Positions 1 to 10,100 of a stretch of DNA of 27,449 nt are shown here, piece after piece. Position 1 is the first letter of the stretch. Each line of letters opens with the position of its first letter. This stretch comes from Elysia marginata (taxonomy: Eukaryota; Mollusca; Gastropoda; Plakobranchidae). Below the pieces are notes generated by a model that had not been told where the DNA came from, did not search any database, and worked only from the letters and a program-made list of their open reading frames with translations. The stretch is taken from contig BMAT01002104.1 in assembly GCA_019649035.1 (NCBI GenBank), positions 567-28,015 on the forward strand, in the 5' to 3' direction. The position numbers were made by a program, and so were the translations under genes.

Positions 1-220
1 CATGATTAAGGAACTAGATCAAAACAATGTCTAACTTCGTTACAGTTCTATGTAGCATTGGAGGACTCTTTTCGTTGTTTGGATAGAAATATGTTTATTT
101 GTTAGGACTGCTCTCATCTTCTGAAAGGTGATCTTATACAGTCCTTTATTTCATCATCTTTCACACTTGCAAAAAAAAATTTATAGATACCGGTAGTTAT
201 TTAAATTGGATATATAAATG
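1..220. other. AT-rich sequence without identified features
   Basis: No coding sequence is recognisable on either strand. The minus-strand LINE relic that begins further right would continue its reverse transcriptase here, but the reading is lost around position 240, so the element is broken or truncated at this side. The stretch probably belongs to an intron of the plus-strand PCMT1 gene, whose earlier exons must lie left of the window. Confidence 0.4.
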
Positions 221-1345
221 CTAAATTTTTGTGACATGGCATACTTGTTTTGTTTTGTTTTTTTTGGTGGGTGTTTTGTCTTTTTCTTGTTTATCGATGG
301 AGATCAATATGGCTTCTTTCCAGGTTTGGATGATATTTTTTGTGGTCCAGCTGGTATTGTGGAGTTGAAGCAGCTTTTTTTCCATGTTCTTTCCAAGATG
401 TATCATCTCATATGTTACACTGTACTCTCCTGGAGATTTTTTCAGCTTGAAGTCTTGGATTTCCCTATCCAGTTTATGTTGTGTGAACTTATTTTTCATC
501 AAGTCTTTCTCTCGGTCAGTAAGTGTTTCCTTCAGGTTTTTTGTGTTTTTCCTTAATTGGTTCTTTTTCTCTGACTGCAGCATATTGATTGATGAGGTCT
601 GCTGCGGCTTTACCAGTTCCTGTATTTCCACCCTTTTCTCAAAACAATTTGAGATGCCTTTCCTTCTGATCTCTTCAAAGCTGCTATTAGTTTCCATAAT
701 TTGTTGCCACCCTTGTCCATATTAAGGTTGAGGTTTCTCCTGTCATACTCATCCCTGTCTTTGTGTTCTAATTTTTTTCTTTACAGTTTTGCTGTTTTCT
801 ATTTAAGATCCACATTGTTTACAGCACTGGGGTCTTCCTCCACTTAATTTTTAGTTTCCTACAGCTCCTGTATCCAATATAGTCTAATTTTTTCTTGCTC
901 CCCTAGGTATAGCTTTCTTTGCAGATTTTATGATTGCCTTCGTGACTGCTCTGGCCCATCTATTTATACTCTCGCCACAAGCATTAATGGGTACAGCTAG
1001 TTCATCTGTAAGGGCTGTAAATTGATCCCATTTTCCCTTTTTGTAGATCCATCTAGGCAGAGTATAGGTTGTATTTCGAGTTGTGTTCATTTTGACCAGT
1101 AACAGGACTGGTTTGTCATCGATTCAACCTAACTGGTCCATTACTTGCCTGGTTGTTTTGAGAGCAATGTTTTCTGTAACAAAAGCTAAATCTAGGGTAG
1201 AATTTGAAATCCATAAGTGAGAGAAGGTTGGTGGATCCTCCGGGTTATTAAGTAAAAAGAGTCTCATGTTGGTTTGTCAGTCCTCCACTTCGTCTCCTCT
1301 GGCATCCTGGTTTTCATAGCACCAGCTGGGTGAGTGATTTTGATA
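221..1345 (-). mobile_element. Decayed APE-type non-LTR retrotransposon (endonuclease end, linker, start of RT)
   Basis: Read on the minus strand, this holds LINE polyprotein pieces in the right order. Around 1345-1100 is the end of an AP-endonuclease domain, with text such as SPSWCYENQDARGDEVED and STLDLAFVTENIALKT; the usual SDH active-site triplet reads IDD after a stop. Around 1090-884 is a linker with LPRWIYKKGKW and AKKAIPRGARKN. Around 697-240 is the start of the reverse transcriptase, with LKKSPGEYSVTYEM, where LINEs usually have KSPGPDG..NEM, followed by LLQLHNTSW and IIQTWKEAI. Several stops and frame changes show it is dead. The catalytic RT palm is missing, so only the middle of the element remains. 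The Jockey/I group fits best, but the clade is not resolved. It lies antisense in a probable PCMT1 intron. Confidence 0.8.
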
Positions 1346-2476
1346 TCTTGGCACTGTTGTACATTACAGTACTTTAAAAGCAGTTGGATGTATCGCAATC
1401 TACTTGATAAAATGTTTTTATATTAAAAAAAAAAAGAGACCAACAAAAAGACCCGTCCCCAGAGTAGAAATTAAATGATTCAATGATAAACTTACTAGAA
1501 TCTCTCTAACTAGCTTTGACAGATCTAGACCTAGATTTATGGAGACCTAGAGGTCTAGAATTATAGCCTATTGACTGGCCAACGACACTTGTCAATCAGA
1601 AAATTTGTCTAATAAATGAAAGGAGGAAAATTGAAAACTTCGATGGCTCAAGTGGATAGACTAAAAATAAAGTGATTCACAGTATATCCGCAATCTTGCA
1701 CCTGATGAACCAAAAGTTACAAACGAGCGTCACATTAATTTTGCGGAATAGGCCTATAGTTAGTGATATCCTTAATGCTTTAGTATAAAAAAAATATATA
1801 ACCTTTATACATAGATTATAAAAACATTACAAACTAACTACGGCAAGATCAATTACAACATGGTATTTCTAGTCTAAAAATCTACCCACTTACAAAAATC
1901 TGCCTTGTTGACTCGTCCTTTGTTGGATTCGCAGGATAAAACTTTTCCGCGGAAATTTTTAACTATTTTCCTCTTGGAATTGCATATCAGAAGGCTGAGG
2001 ACTGAGGAATTGCCCATCTAAGCTTGAAATAGAGGATTTCTGCGGCTCCGTGGAAGATTTTCATCACTGGTCCATTTAAATCAAACTCTGATAAATCAAA
2101 TTGATAGATAACTCAAGTCTGCTTTAGGATTCCAACTAGTATTTTTATCTTTGTCAACTATCCTTAACTCAAAGTTCTGATATTTTGAACTGAGTTGGCT
2201 GTTCCCAAGCTCTTTAACTTAAGCAGATTCTTCTATACTTTATCTTCTAGTGATAGCAGTGCTGTAGACAGAGAGCTCTAGAGATGTTAGGATGAAAGAG
2301 TGCCCACAAGGTCAATCTCAGTACCATTAAAGATCAAAACTAAAATCAGAAAAGGAAAGGTAAAGATACAAGTTAAACAGATTGAAAGTAATTCGTTTGA
2401 CATGTTTTAACAAGAAAATATTTTAAGGCTGTATTTACTGTATTACCAACATTCTTAAAACACAAATCTCATACAG
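1346..2476. other. PCMT1 intron sequence, no exon seen
   Basis: This AT-rich stretch lies between the LINE relic and the first visible PCMT1 exon. It has an A-run at about 1424-1436 and an AGATCTAGACCTAGATTT motif near 1521. I searched by eye for the upstream PCMT1 exons, which encode the SAM-binding core, and found none. Confidence 0.5.
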
Positions 2477-2554
2477 CTTGTGGAGCAGTTGAAACCAGGA
2501 GGCCGTCTCATCATCCCAGTGGGGCCTCAAGGAGAGAATCAGAGTTTGCTTCAG
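2477..2554 (+). CDS. PCMT1: PCMT1 internal exon (protein-L-isoaspartate O-methyltransferase)
   Basis: PCMT1 transfers a methyl group from S-adenosylmethionine to the free carboxyl of isoaspartyl residues in aged proteins, starting their repair. It is mainly cytosolic. This 78-base exon has phase 0 at both ends, with acceptor TACAG at 2472-2476 and donor GTCTGT from 2555. It encodes 26 residues beginning LVEQLKPGGRLIIPVGP and ending with NQSLLQ. The LKPGGRL(I/L)IPVGP block is the hallmark of the family near the end of the methyltransferase fold. The next exon continues in frame with VDKLQDGS, matching the (Y/V)DKLQDGS text that follows in animal PCMT1. Exons for the N-terminal part and the SAM-binding motifs lie left of the window. 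No substitution looks damaging. Confidence 0.93.
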
Positions 2555-3104
2555 GTCTGTACTCTGTATGTTACAAAAACATGAAGGAAATGTATTTGTA
2601 GAACAAGTGTTGTTCCATATTTTGTACACAATCAATTCAAAGGTAGTAAAAGTATGATTCTATAAGTCTATAAGTATTCCAGGTATTTCTCCATACTGCA
2701 TTTCATTGTCAGCATGCGTCTTCACTTTATTTCAGGCATTGCCAAACAAGATGTTTAAAAAAATTTATCTTTTAATAATAAACAAGTTTTAAATTGTATG
2801 CCTTGGATTGCACACAGCATAGATTGATTGAAATATGAGAATGTTAAGTTTTCTATTTCATTTCACTCTATTCAAACAGATTTTCAGTTGGTGTACTTGT
2901 GTTTAGAATTATTCAGCTTTTCAACTTTTGCTTAAATAGTAGAATCCCTTTAAACCGAAAGGTGGTAAACCGAAAATTACGATGATCCGCAAAGAAATCA
3001 AAAGATTTTACAAGTCTCTTCTTTGTCTTTGTAACCATTCATGCGATAAACCAAAATGCTTCTAAGCGGCACTGACTTTAAAGCGAAACAATCTGAAGCG
3101 TCCA

Positions 3105-3148
3105 CTCCCCCCCCCTCTCTCTCTCTCCCTCCCTCCCTCCCTCTCTCT
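3105..3148. repeat. C-run and (CT)n/(CCCT)n simple repeat
   Basis: A run of C is followed by alternating CT and CCCT units within the pogo-type element. It creates long but meaningless Ser/Pro/Leu-rich open frames on the plus strand. Confidence 0.9.
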
Positions 3149-3734
3149 TTTTGTTTTCCCATCACTTCTTTAACTTGGGGAAGGGGAAGAATATTCCCGA
3201 GCCCTTGCCGGACTATTGATTTAAAGCTAGATCTAGATCTACAGTCCGTGGGGTGTACCATCAGTGAAAAGGGGATGGGGGAGCAAGGAGCCCGAGTGGA
3301 AAAGAGAGGGGGAGGGGGAGGCCTAGTCTAGCTTGTGCTCGGGTGGCGTGTCAGCGTTTGTGTGTGTGGGCTCGCTTTGTCTGTGGTACTGAAACGGATT
3401 GACAATGCCAGTGATGTAACGCGACTCGGTCATCGAGATTGGATTCTTACTGATGCATTGATGGGCCCCACACGTTGAGTATGAGAGGCGTTGAGCTAGG
3501 CCAATCAAATTTATCGAGCTTTGTAACCTCTCTCTAAATCGAGACAACTGCGCGTGCCTACAACACACCGTCACTGCGTCACACTGTCACACTGTCGCTG
3601 TCAGTCAGCGCAGTTAGACCTGTGATTACTGATTGAGATTTCGCCTTGCGATACTCATTTTTATAATCTCTAGTCTTAGTCTCAGTTTTGTTGCTAGCGC
3701 TTTTCGGTTCACTTTTACAACGCATTCAGTCAAG

Positions 3735-4143
3735 ATGTCCAAAAGAAAGCATACTGCTTACACGATTGAATTTAAACTTTAAATCTTATCCGAAGTGGAG
3801 GAAAAGAAGTTAACAAAAACGGAAATCTGCAAGAAACACAGCATCCCTAACTCAACGCCATCTACGATTTTGAAAGACAGAGAGAAGCTACAAAAGGCCC
3901 GTGATGACTCGAAATTCCGACCGGCTACAAAGAAAACGAAACTTTGCAGTCACGAAGAACTAGAGGATGCAGTGTTTGCCTGGTTTCGCCAAGCGATGGC
4001 GATGAATGTTCCATTATCAGGCCCAGTTGTTTATAGGCAAGGCAGTGGAAATAGCACAGCTAATGAACTTTTATTTTACCCCTACTCTCAGTTGGGTGGA
4101 GAAGTTTAAAAAGAGGAAAACAACAAAAAAAAATCTACAATGA
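3735..4143 (+). pseudogene. Transposase remnant: N-terminal CENP-B/Tc5-type DNA-binding part, broken
   Basis: A start at 3735 gives MSKRKHTAYTIEFKL, then a TAA at 3780-3782, then ILSEVEEKKLTKTEICKKHS and a continuous frame to about 4030. This is the first helix-turn-helix of pogo/Tigger transposases, the CENP-B N domain: basic MSKRK start, then a ...K.EI.K.....NST.STI pattern. The segment CSHEELEDAVFAWFRQ with NVPLSGPVV starts the second, CENP-B/Tc5-type HTH. After about 4030 the frame shifts by one, and the HTH continues with AVEIAQLMNF and SWVEKFKKR up to a stop at 4141-4143. The DDE catalytic domain that should follow is absent. One nonsense change, one frameshift and a large deletion mean no active enzyme. 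The DNA-binding half alone is still easy to recognise. Confidence 0.85.
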
Positions 4144-4468
4144 ACAAATGAACACTCATTATGTCCGTGCCTCCGTGGGCTTTATTGATTGAAAAATGCA
4201 AAGGGAGACAACTTGTGATTTTGCAGTTCTGAGGCTCGATTATTCCCTTTAAAATTTATATTAAAAACGGACTTATTTTAAACCAAAATGACTTTAATCC
4301 GAAATGGATTAGAAGGACCCCAAAATTTCGGTTTAAAGGGATTCCACTGTACTAGGTTTCAAGTTATCAACTTCTTAAAGCTTGAAGTTTTTTTGGCTTT
4401 TCTTAATTTTATCTTCAAATTGAATTCAATGACTTTTTAATCTGGTATTTGCTGTCTTACTCTGGCAG

Positions 4469-4570
4469 GTTGATAAGCTACAGGATGGGTCAGTTGTGAA
4501 AAAGAATCTGATGGGTGTGATATACGTCCCTTTAACTAGCAAGGACAAGCAGTGGCCCAGGTGGAGATGA
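4469..4570 (+). CDS. PCMT1: PCMT1 terminal exon, short-form C-terminus (ends PRWR)
   Basis: Acceptor TCTGGCAG ends at 4468. The exon is in frame with the 2477-2554 exon and encodes 33 residues from [20 protein letters not shown] to KQWPRWR, then TGA at 4568-4570. The [16 protein letters not shown](K/R) ending is that of animal PCMT1, so this is the true C-terminus of the main isoform. Within the last codons, CCCAG is followed by GTGGAG at 4561, a good splice donor. Using it would remove the last residues and join to the alternative exon at 6367. The same arrangement is known in vertebrates, where the donor lies just before the RW(K) codons. The reading frame is intact and the exon appears functional. 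Confidence 0.94.
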   Translation, partial: VDKLQDGSVVKKNLMGVIYVPLTSKDKQWPRWR

Positions 4571-6366
4571 TGTGCTGGTTAGCATGCACTGCACACAGCT
4601 TGAACTAAATGAACTTTACCATTGAGTGGCAGCCAGGGTAAATCAGGCACAAGTCAAGAGTCCTGACATTTTGACATTTACATGATTTAGGTATTTTCTA
4701 AATGAAAGTAAAACTATTATTTGTGCCCCTTTGTGAGGTTCAGTAAAGTTCAAGCCCCAGTTTTTGTTTATCCTCAAGATATTTCTTTTTGAAACTAAAG
4801 TATTTTTTTTTCAAATATCAGTCTCCAAATAGGTCTTAACAACTTGTGCTGCATTTATTCAGGTTGCCTCATGTTAATTATTAGTGAATTGAAAAAAGTT
4901 CATCCAAAAATACATTAAACTAAATTTTAATCCTCTGAAATTTTTTTATTATCGTATTACAGAAGTTTCTGGTTAAGTGCTTGGCAGATAAACTCTAAAT
5001 TGCTATGACCAATTTTTTTCTATATAATAACTGTACCCTAAACACACACTATATCAACTAAACGCAGGCTATGAGATGGTAAAAATTGCCTTTTCAGTGA
5101 GGAGGGAGGATAAAAGGTGGACACAGGGCTGTGGGGTGAGGATGAAGCGTAGCAACATACTCCTCGCATGTACCATACTGACAAGTGAACTGGTGTAGGC
5201 CTGTGAAGCGTTCAGCATGACCACCCCTTCCCTCCCCCCCATCCCAATGGTTTCCCCCTTTGATCAACGACTCATTAGATGGTTGCAGTACAATAGATCT
5301 ATTCACATAGGTCTAACATTATACACTAGGCTACAATACATATATCAGTCAAAATATCTATTTTCTAGTCTAGACTTTGTGTATTTGTGTGGTCAAGACT
5401 AGTGATTTTATTAGCGCGTTCTAAAGTGTGTAACTTATTCAGGGATCACAGTTTTCTGCAGATCCGCAAAATTCCGCGGCCGCTACATATTCCCAAAATC
5501 AGCTCCGTGGTAAGTGAATTGCAAACTGCGGTTTGCAGAGCGAAAGGTAGGCTAGCACGTTGGCTCATGAAAAATGAAATTTGCAAAAACGGCGGAAGAT
5601 ACAAATAAGCTCTTGTTTGTTATGAGGCAGGGATGTCAGACTTCCACAGACGGTGCTGCACCATTTTCAGCGGTTAGTTGCGGTGACGAGTATCGCGAGT
5701 AAAAATTTATCTCTTATTCGCGGTATATCTCAGATGATTGTCAATAGATAATCCGCTGATTATTGTTATTGAATAACCCGCCGCCCGGTTCATTATTATG
5801 TTGATTAAGCAGTTTGCATCATTATGGCACTAATCAAACATAGATTACATATGCCTCGGTTTTAATTATTGCATGAACTATGTTGACACGGGTCTACACT
5901 TTCCACACTCATTCATACACAGAAACAAGTAGGGTCTTGCATGTGGGCACTGCTTAAAAACAACAACTAACAAACAAAAAACAAGAGACACAGAATGGGT
6001 TCTCCTTGGTAGGCTAGGAGTTAAGCTATAGCTATGAGAGCAAAGGTATCAATGCGTCAAAGGTGCCTTACTTTTTCCAGGAAAAATATTCCACCAAACT
6101 GAAACTGAAACTCACCACAGTTCTGCTCAACTGCCTATTGTGTTAGTTTGTAAGGATAATATTCACTGCATATTTTTTTAGTTTTTTAATCGCAAGTGGC
6201 TTTCAGGACTAATGGAAGAAACTTTTTTTTACACTTGTAGATGTTGTTAGTAATCAGTGACAAATGCAAGCCTCAATTGTTAAGAAATGCATTTGTTAAA
6301 GTACTTATTTATGATTGTATTTATTTTAAAAGACTTTACTCTTTCTTTTTTTCCTTTTAATTTTAG
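4571..6366. other. 3' UTR of the short PCMT1 form and, for the long form, the last intron
   Basis: When the donor at 4561 is not used, this sequence begins the 3' UTR. No AATAAA occurs just downstream; an ATTAAA near 4912 is the nearest variant. When the donor is used, 4561-6366 is an intron ending in a pyrimidine-rich tract and TTTTAG. Open frames between 5094 and 5608 have no recognisable protein content. Confidence 0.6.
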
Positions 6367-6385
6367 GAACAAGTTCGACTTATGA
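6367..6385 (+). CDS. PCMT1: PCMT1 alternative terminal exon (ends RNKFDL)
   Basis: The pyrimidine-rich run before 6367 ends in TTTTAG, a strong acceptor. Joining the AG left by the donor at 4560/4561 to this exon gives AGG AAC AAG TTC GAC TTA TGA, so the protein would end in QWP-RNKFDL instead of QWPRWR. In vertebrates the same gene uses the equivalent donor to make an isoform ending RDEL, an ER-retention-like tail. KFDL keeps a basic residue at -4, an acid at -2 and Leu at -1. Whether it is retained in the ER is unknown. The coding part is only 19 bases, but the phase, acceptor and end point fit the known isoform pattern closely. No transcript was examined. Confidence 0.72.
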
Positions 6386-6740
6386 AATCCTTTCTCAACG
6401 ACTTCGGGACATTGTTTCACATCTGTGATGTGTGCATGTTGGCACTTTGGTTTCTAACAAACCTTTCAATTTTCCTTGTTTACCACTGCCATAGTGGAAG
6501 TGAATGGTGATGATACCCATCTACTTACAATCTAAAAGCTTCCTCATGCTGGCTGTGTACCTAAAATGTTATAATAGGTCAAAGTTATTGAGGTATACGT
6601 GTGCTGGTTTATGAGTGAAGACTGTCATTTGTTATGCTCTACAATCAAACATTCAAGCGATGGAATCAAGATGTGGAGAATTTTTTTACTGACACCAAAG
6701 CATCAGTATGACATTAAATAAATGACATTTAGAAAAGAAA
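6386..6740 (+). other. PCMT1: 3' UTR of the long PCMT1 form
   Basis: Non-coding sequence from the stop at 6383-6385 to a probable cleavage site 10-25 bases after the AATAAA at 6717. It has no repeats. The length of about 350 bases is ordinary for a 3' UTR. The exact end is inferred. Confidence 0.55.
6717..6722 (+). terminator. Poly(A) signal AATAAA of PCMT1
   Basis: A canonical AATAAA lies about 330 bases after the alternative PCMT1 stop. It is the first such hexamer on the plus strand after that stop, so it is the best candidate end of the PCMT1 transcript. Confidence 0.6.
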
Positions 6741-7160
6741 ACACATTAACATTATTTTGGTATTGTCACAAATTTGTGTTAGCAATAGCCGCACAGTTAT
6801 TCTCAATTTGGCATTGATTCTGAGTACATGCATTAAGAATGCAGAGTCAGTTAAAAAGGTGCAAAATTAATCCCAAAAATATTTCATGAAATTCAGAAGC
6901 TTTTTGTCATAAAAAGTTTTATGAAGGACAAGAAATGTCACAAAATTTTTGGTCAACAATGTGTGATTTTTTTTTTTAAATAAGCGTATGAGAAAACAAT
7001 GTAATTTTTACTTAAGGTATCTCTGCATACAGTGCCTCTTTGTTTGTGTGAACAGAGCATTGCTTTAAGATCCCTATTTCCCTTGTATTACCTCTATCAC
7101 CACAAGTTTTTGTTGCTTAAATAGTATGTTAATCAAATGCCAGAATTATTATTTCTAGTA
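6741..7160. other. Intergenic AT-rich sequence
   Basis: I see no gene, repeat or RNA here. It lies between the probable end of PCMT1 and a MITE. Confidence 0.5.
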
Positions 7161-7523
7161 CAGTGGGACCTCAGAATCGAGAACCCTGATAATCGGAGAA
7201 CCCAAGACCAGGTTTCTTCTGACTCTTTATGCCATACTAATGCTGGGTGTTTGCATGGCCATGTCATGCAATTATTGTCATCCACCTTCATAAGGCTCTT
7301 TGATGAATTTTAAGCCCCCTAATCTTTCCAAGGATGCCTATACAGAGACTTGCTTCAAGAAGAGTAGTACCCCAATAAATTTTACCCATTTACTTATGAT
7401 CTAACACAGATATAGCAAATAGGTCTATGTTATCTATTCACACTCTGCAAAGAAGCAATGTCGACTATCATTACTTATAACATGACTTGGGTTAAGACCA
7501 AACTGATGAGTGAGGTCCCACTG
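7161..7523. mobile_element. pogo/Tigger-type MITE, 363 bp
   Basis: The left end CAGTGGGACCTCA and the right end TGAGGTCCCACTG are perfect 13-base inverted repeats. Each is flanked by TA (7159-7160 and 7524-7525), the expected target duplication. The inside has no coding capacity. The CAGTGGRACCTC end sequence is typical of non-autonomous elements mobilised by pogo/Tigger transposases. Intact ends and duplication suggest moderate age at most. Confidence 0.88.
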
Positions 7524-7525
7524 TA

Positions 7526-8329
7526 CTGCTTTTTTTTCAAACTAGAATATTATGACCTGCATAAATCTTGGGCATATTATATGGCATGAGCTTGACTTAA
7601 TGCGCTCTGGAGATAAGGATATTTTGTACATGACTGATGAGATTAAGAGACTTTACTAGAATATTATTCTAATCATAAGACTTTATTTGATTGTTCTGGC
7701 ATCACCGTTATTAGTGTCAAAGTAAGCCAGTCATCATATTGATTTAATTTAAAGATGAAACAAACATACAAATAAAGACCTATTAGGGATCTAGCTTTTA
7801 AATATTTAAGTAAACAAATTATGAACTCCTGCAATGAAAATAATACAAGGAAAGTGGCATGCAAGAATAGCGCATAGCATCAATTTTTTTTAAAATTTGA
7901 TATATATCTGTCAGTCTATATTATCACAATTTGTTTTTCTCATCATAAACTTGTTTACAATCTTATGTTGTGGTCTAAATAAAAAAAAACCCATGGAATA
8001 GCAATGAAATTTTAGTTATGATTAACCCTTAAAAAAAGGTCTACATTATTTATTGCCTTATGTTTCAATATATATTGCTAATAACCATTTGTTACAATAT
8101 TTAGTTACGAGAGTCAAATATTTTTCATTTATGTTTAATTTGTCCAAATTTTGTGCGCTGGATGAAGGTCTTTTCTGGCCAAAACTTTTATTTGGGTTGA
8201 GTTTATTTAATGTTGAAATTTATCAAAATGTGAGCTGTTTGTGGTATTTATTTTTTTTGAGAGATATGTCCCAGAGTTTTTTGTTAAAAATTGAACACAA
8301 CGGTTGAACACAATGCGGCAAGGCTAAAA
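7526..8329. other. Intergenic AT-rich sequence
   Basis: Open frames at 7673-7864 and 8053-8307 are short, AT-driven and match nothing I recognise. No splice-flanked exon is visible. Confidence 0.45.
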
Positions 8330-9060
8330 ATATGTACAAAGCATGTCGTAATTTACAACTTTTCAATTTCGTCCAACACACCTTGGTAGATCTTTTTCTA
8401 CACCCCCACATGCTTGGCCTTGTAGGCCCTTGCCATTAACTGAATCCCGCTCATATCAGTAACATCAACTATTACTGCATAGGAGCGGAAATTCTTGTCT
8501 AGGAGGACATCGGTAAGGAGATCCTTTGCCACCTAGAAGAAATGGGCATACTTATTTACACCGTAGGTGTTCGCCTTCTCAAACTGATAGGCAAGATCTT
8601 TCAGGACTGTCGCTTCATGGGGGTAGACGCTACCTAGCTGCGCCCATGGGAAATTAGGACACTCTGCCTTGGCCCAGACGATGACCCAGTATCCTGCAAA
8701 GTTGGCAGTTTGTAGCTGGGACCAGCACAAAATCATCTGCAGGCTAAAATCTTCGCAGTCACATCAGATAATGACTGCGCAACATTTTCTTTGATCAGAG
8801 CCTCCCCATAGATGTCAAAAACAGCGTTGACAGAAGCTTGTGACAGGGACAAGTCTTTTCTCAGACATCCTTCTTCCATAAATGCTGTGTTTAGCTTATC
8901 GCAGAGCGCATTGGTCAGTGTCCCTCTAGTGTCCCTCTCTTCATGAGAGCCACTGAAACATAACAAAGAGACAAGTCCAAGTCAATGTCTGGTTGGAGGT
9001 CTGCTGGAAAAGGCGTCATTTGAGCCATGGCTCGACACAGTTTTGATACCTTACTAGAAA
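8330..9060 (-). pseudogene. Unidentified decayed coding sequence
   Basis: Read on the minus strand, successive frames carry protein-like text with balanced composition, unlike the AT-rich noise around it. The first frame (about 9060-8930) includes SSKVSKLCRAMAQMTPFPAD and DIDLDLSLC. After a shift near 8950-8940 the next (to 8733) has TNALCDKLNTAFMEEGCLRK and YGEALIKENVAQSLSDVTAK. After another shift a third (8736-8345) has PHEATVLKDLAYQFEKANTY, a TAG, DKNFRSYAVIVDVTDMSG, MARAYKAKHVGV, another TAG and KKIYQGVLDEIEKL. At least two frameshifts and two nonsense codons make it non-functional. There is no obvious intron. It could be a retrocopied host gene, or derived from a transposon or virus. 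I do not recognise the family. Confidence 0.55.
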
Positions 9061-9654
9061 CAGTGGCTGTTTGTGGTGTTTGAACTGATTAATTGCAAGA
9101 TGTGTAAAAAAAGTTTTTTGTTTAAATACATTTTGTTGTTTTGAATCACAGGAAAAGTTGCGATCTGTAAAAAGACTTTCTAAGTTTTTCGTCACAATGG
9201 CATTTTAGTATATATGTGTAAGGAAGTGTGCATCGATGAAAAAATAGCAGCTATGGATGCCATGAACCTTTTCAAAAATTCAAATTGGATGAATTAGTAA
9301 GAAAGTATAGAAAGTTGCCCTCATGAACCAAGGCTTTGCAAAATTTTTATCAGCTGATTCCATAAGTAAAATGTAATGAGACTTTTACCTGAGCTAACTG
9401 CGAGATCAGAAAATGTTATACTTATAACAACTTTTTATCTGCCAGTGATTTCATTGAAGTTGATATGTTCTTAGGGTTACCGGTATTGTTTTTTCCCATG
9501 TCATGGGAATCAAGTTTTCAACATTTTTTATAATTAAAAAAAAAATTCCTACTGTATTCAAGCTTCAAGTTTATTCAGTCAATACATGTGTCCCTTGCTA
9601 GTATAAGCACATGTGTTGAACAATGCTTAGTCAGGCAGACAATATGTTGAAGTA
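9061..9654. other. Intergenic AT-rich sequence
   Basis: No gene or RNA is recognisable. It lies between the unidentified pseudogene and the second MITE. Confidence 0.45.
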
Positions 9655-10098
9655 CAATGGAAACCTTCAAAATTGAAGTCTGATAATCCAAACTTCTTAT
9701 AATTCAAAAAGGTTTCTTTTTCCACTTTGGCTTTGTTAGGTTTGAACTTATAATTCGAAGTTCATAAGGTTCAATTCTCTTAATTTGAAGTTTATATTCA
9801 GGCCTACAGAGAGTTTTTCTCCCAATCCCTATCAGTCTTACTTACTCCAAGGCATAAAAGATTTATGATAAACACTCACTGCACAAAGTTGCCATCCTAT
9901 AACCTACACACAGGTGTCTATGGCTCATGAAATAAGTTCGTTTTTGCATTTACACAAAGATGAGGTGAGAGAGAGGAAGGTGCTATAAAATTGAGGAGTG
10001 GTTAATAAATACTTCTGGTCCTTTGATTATAATTTGAATCCTTTTAATTTGAATTTTTTCTTCATTCCCAAGAGATTTTGATTATGAGGTTTCTACTG
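9655..10098. mobile_element. pogo/Tigger-type MITE, about 444 bp, diverged
   Basis: The left end reads CAATGGAAACCT and the right end, reversed, CAGTAGAAACCT: imperfect inverted repeats, each flanked by TA (9653-9654 and 10099-10100). Inside are repeated AATTCGAAGTTC/AATTTGAAGTTT-like units near both ends, a style seen in Tigger-derived elements. It has no coding capacity and is more decayed than the 7161-7523 element. Confidence 0.75.
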
Positions 10099-10100
10099 TA

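Larger units (their letters stand above)
2937..4349 (+). mobile_element. Internally deleted pogo/Tigger-type DNA transposon in a PCMT1 intron
   Basis: The ends are inverted repeats. The left end reads TAGTAGAATCCCTTTAAACC; the right end, on the reverse strand, reads CAGTGGAATCCCTTTAAACC. The right side is followed by TA (4350-4351), the usual pogo target duplication; the left TA is not preserved. Inside both ends are several copies of an AAACCGAAA-like motif. Between them are a CT-rich simple repeat, a G-rich patch and the remains of a transposase on the same strand. At about 1.4 kb it is too short for a full Tigger element, which also carries a DDE catalytic domain. It lies fully within the intron, oriented with PCMT1. 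Confidence 0.85.

Noticed and set aside
3056-3331. 91-residue plus-strand open frame, and the opposing minus-strand frame at 2998-3261
   Set aside because: Both run through CT/GA simple repeats and G-rich sequence inside the pogo-type element, and their text is a product of composition.
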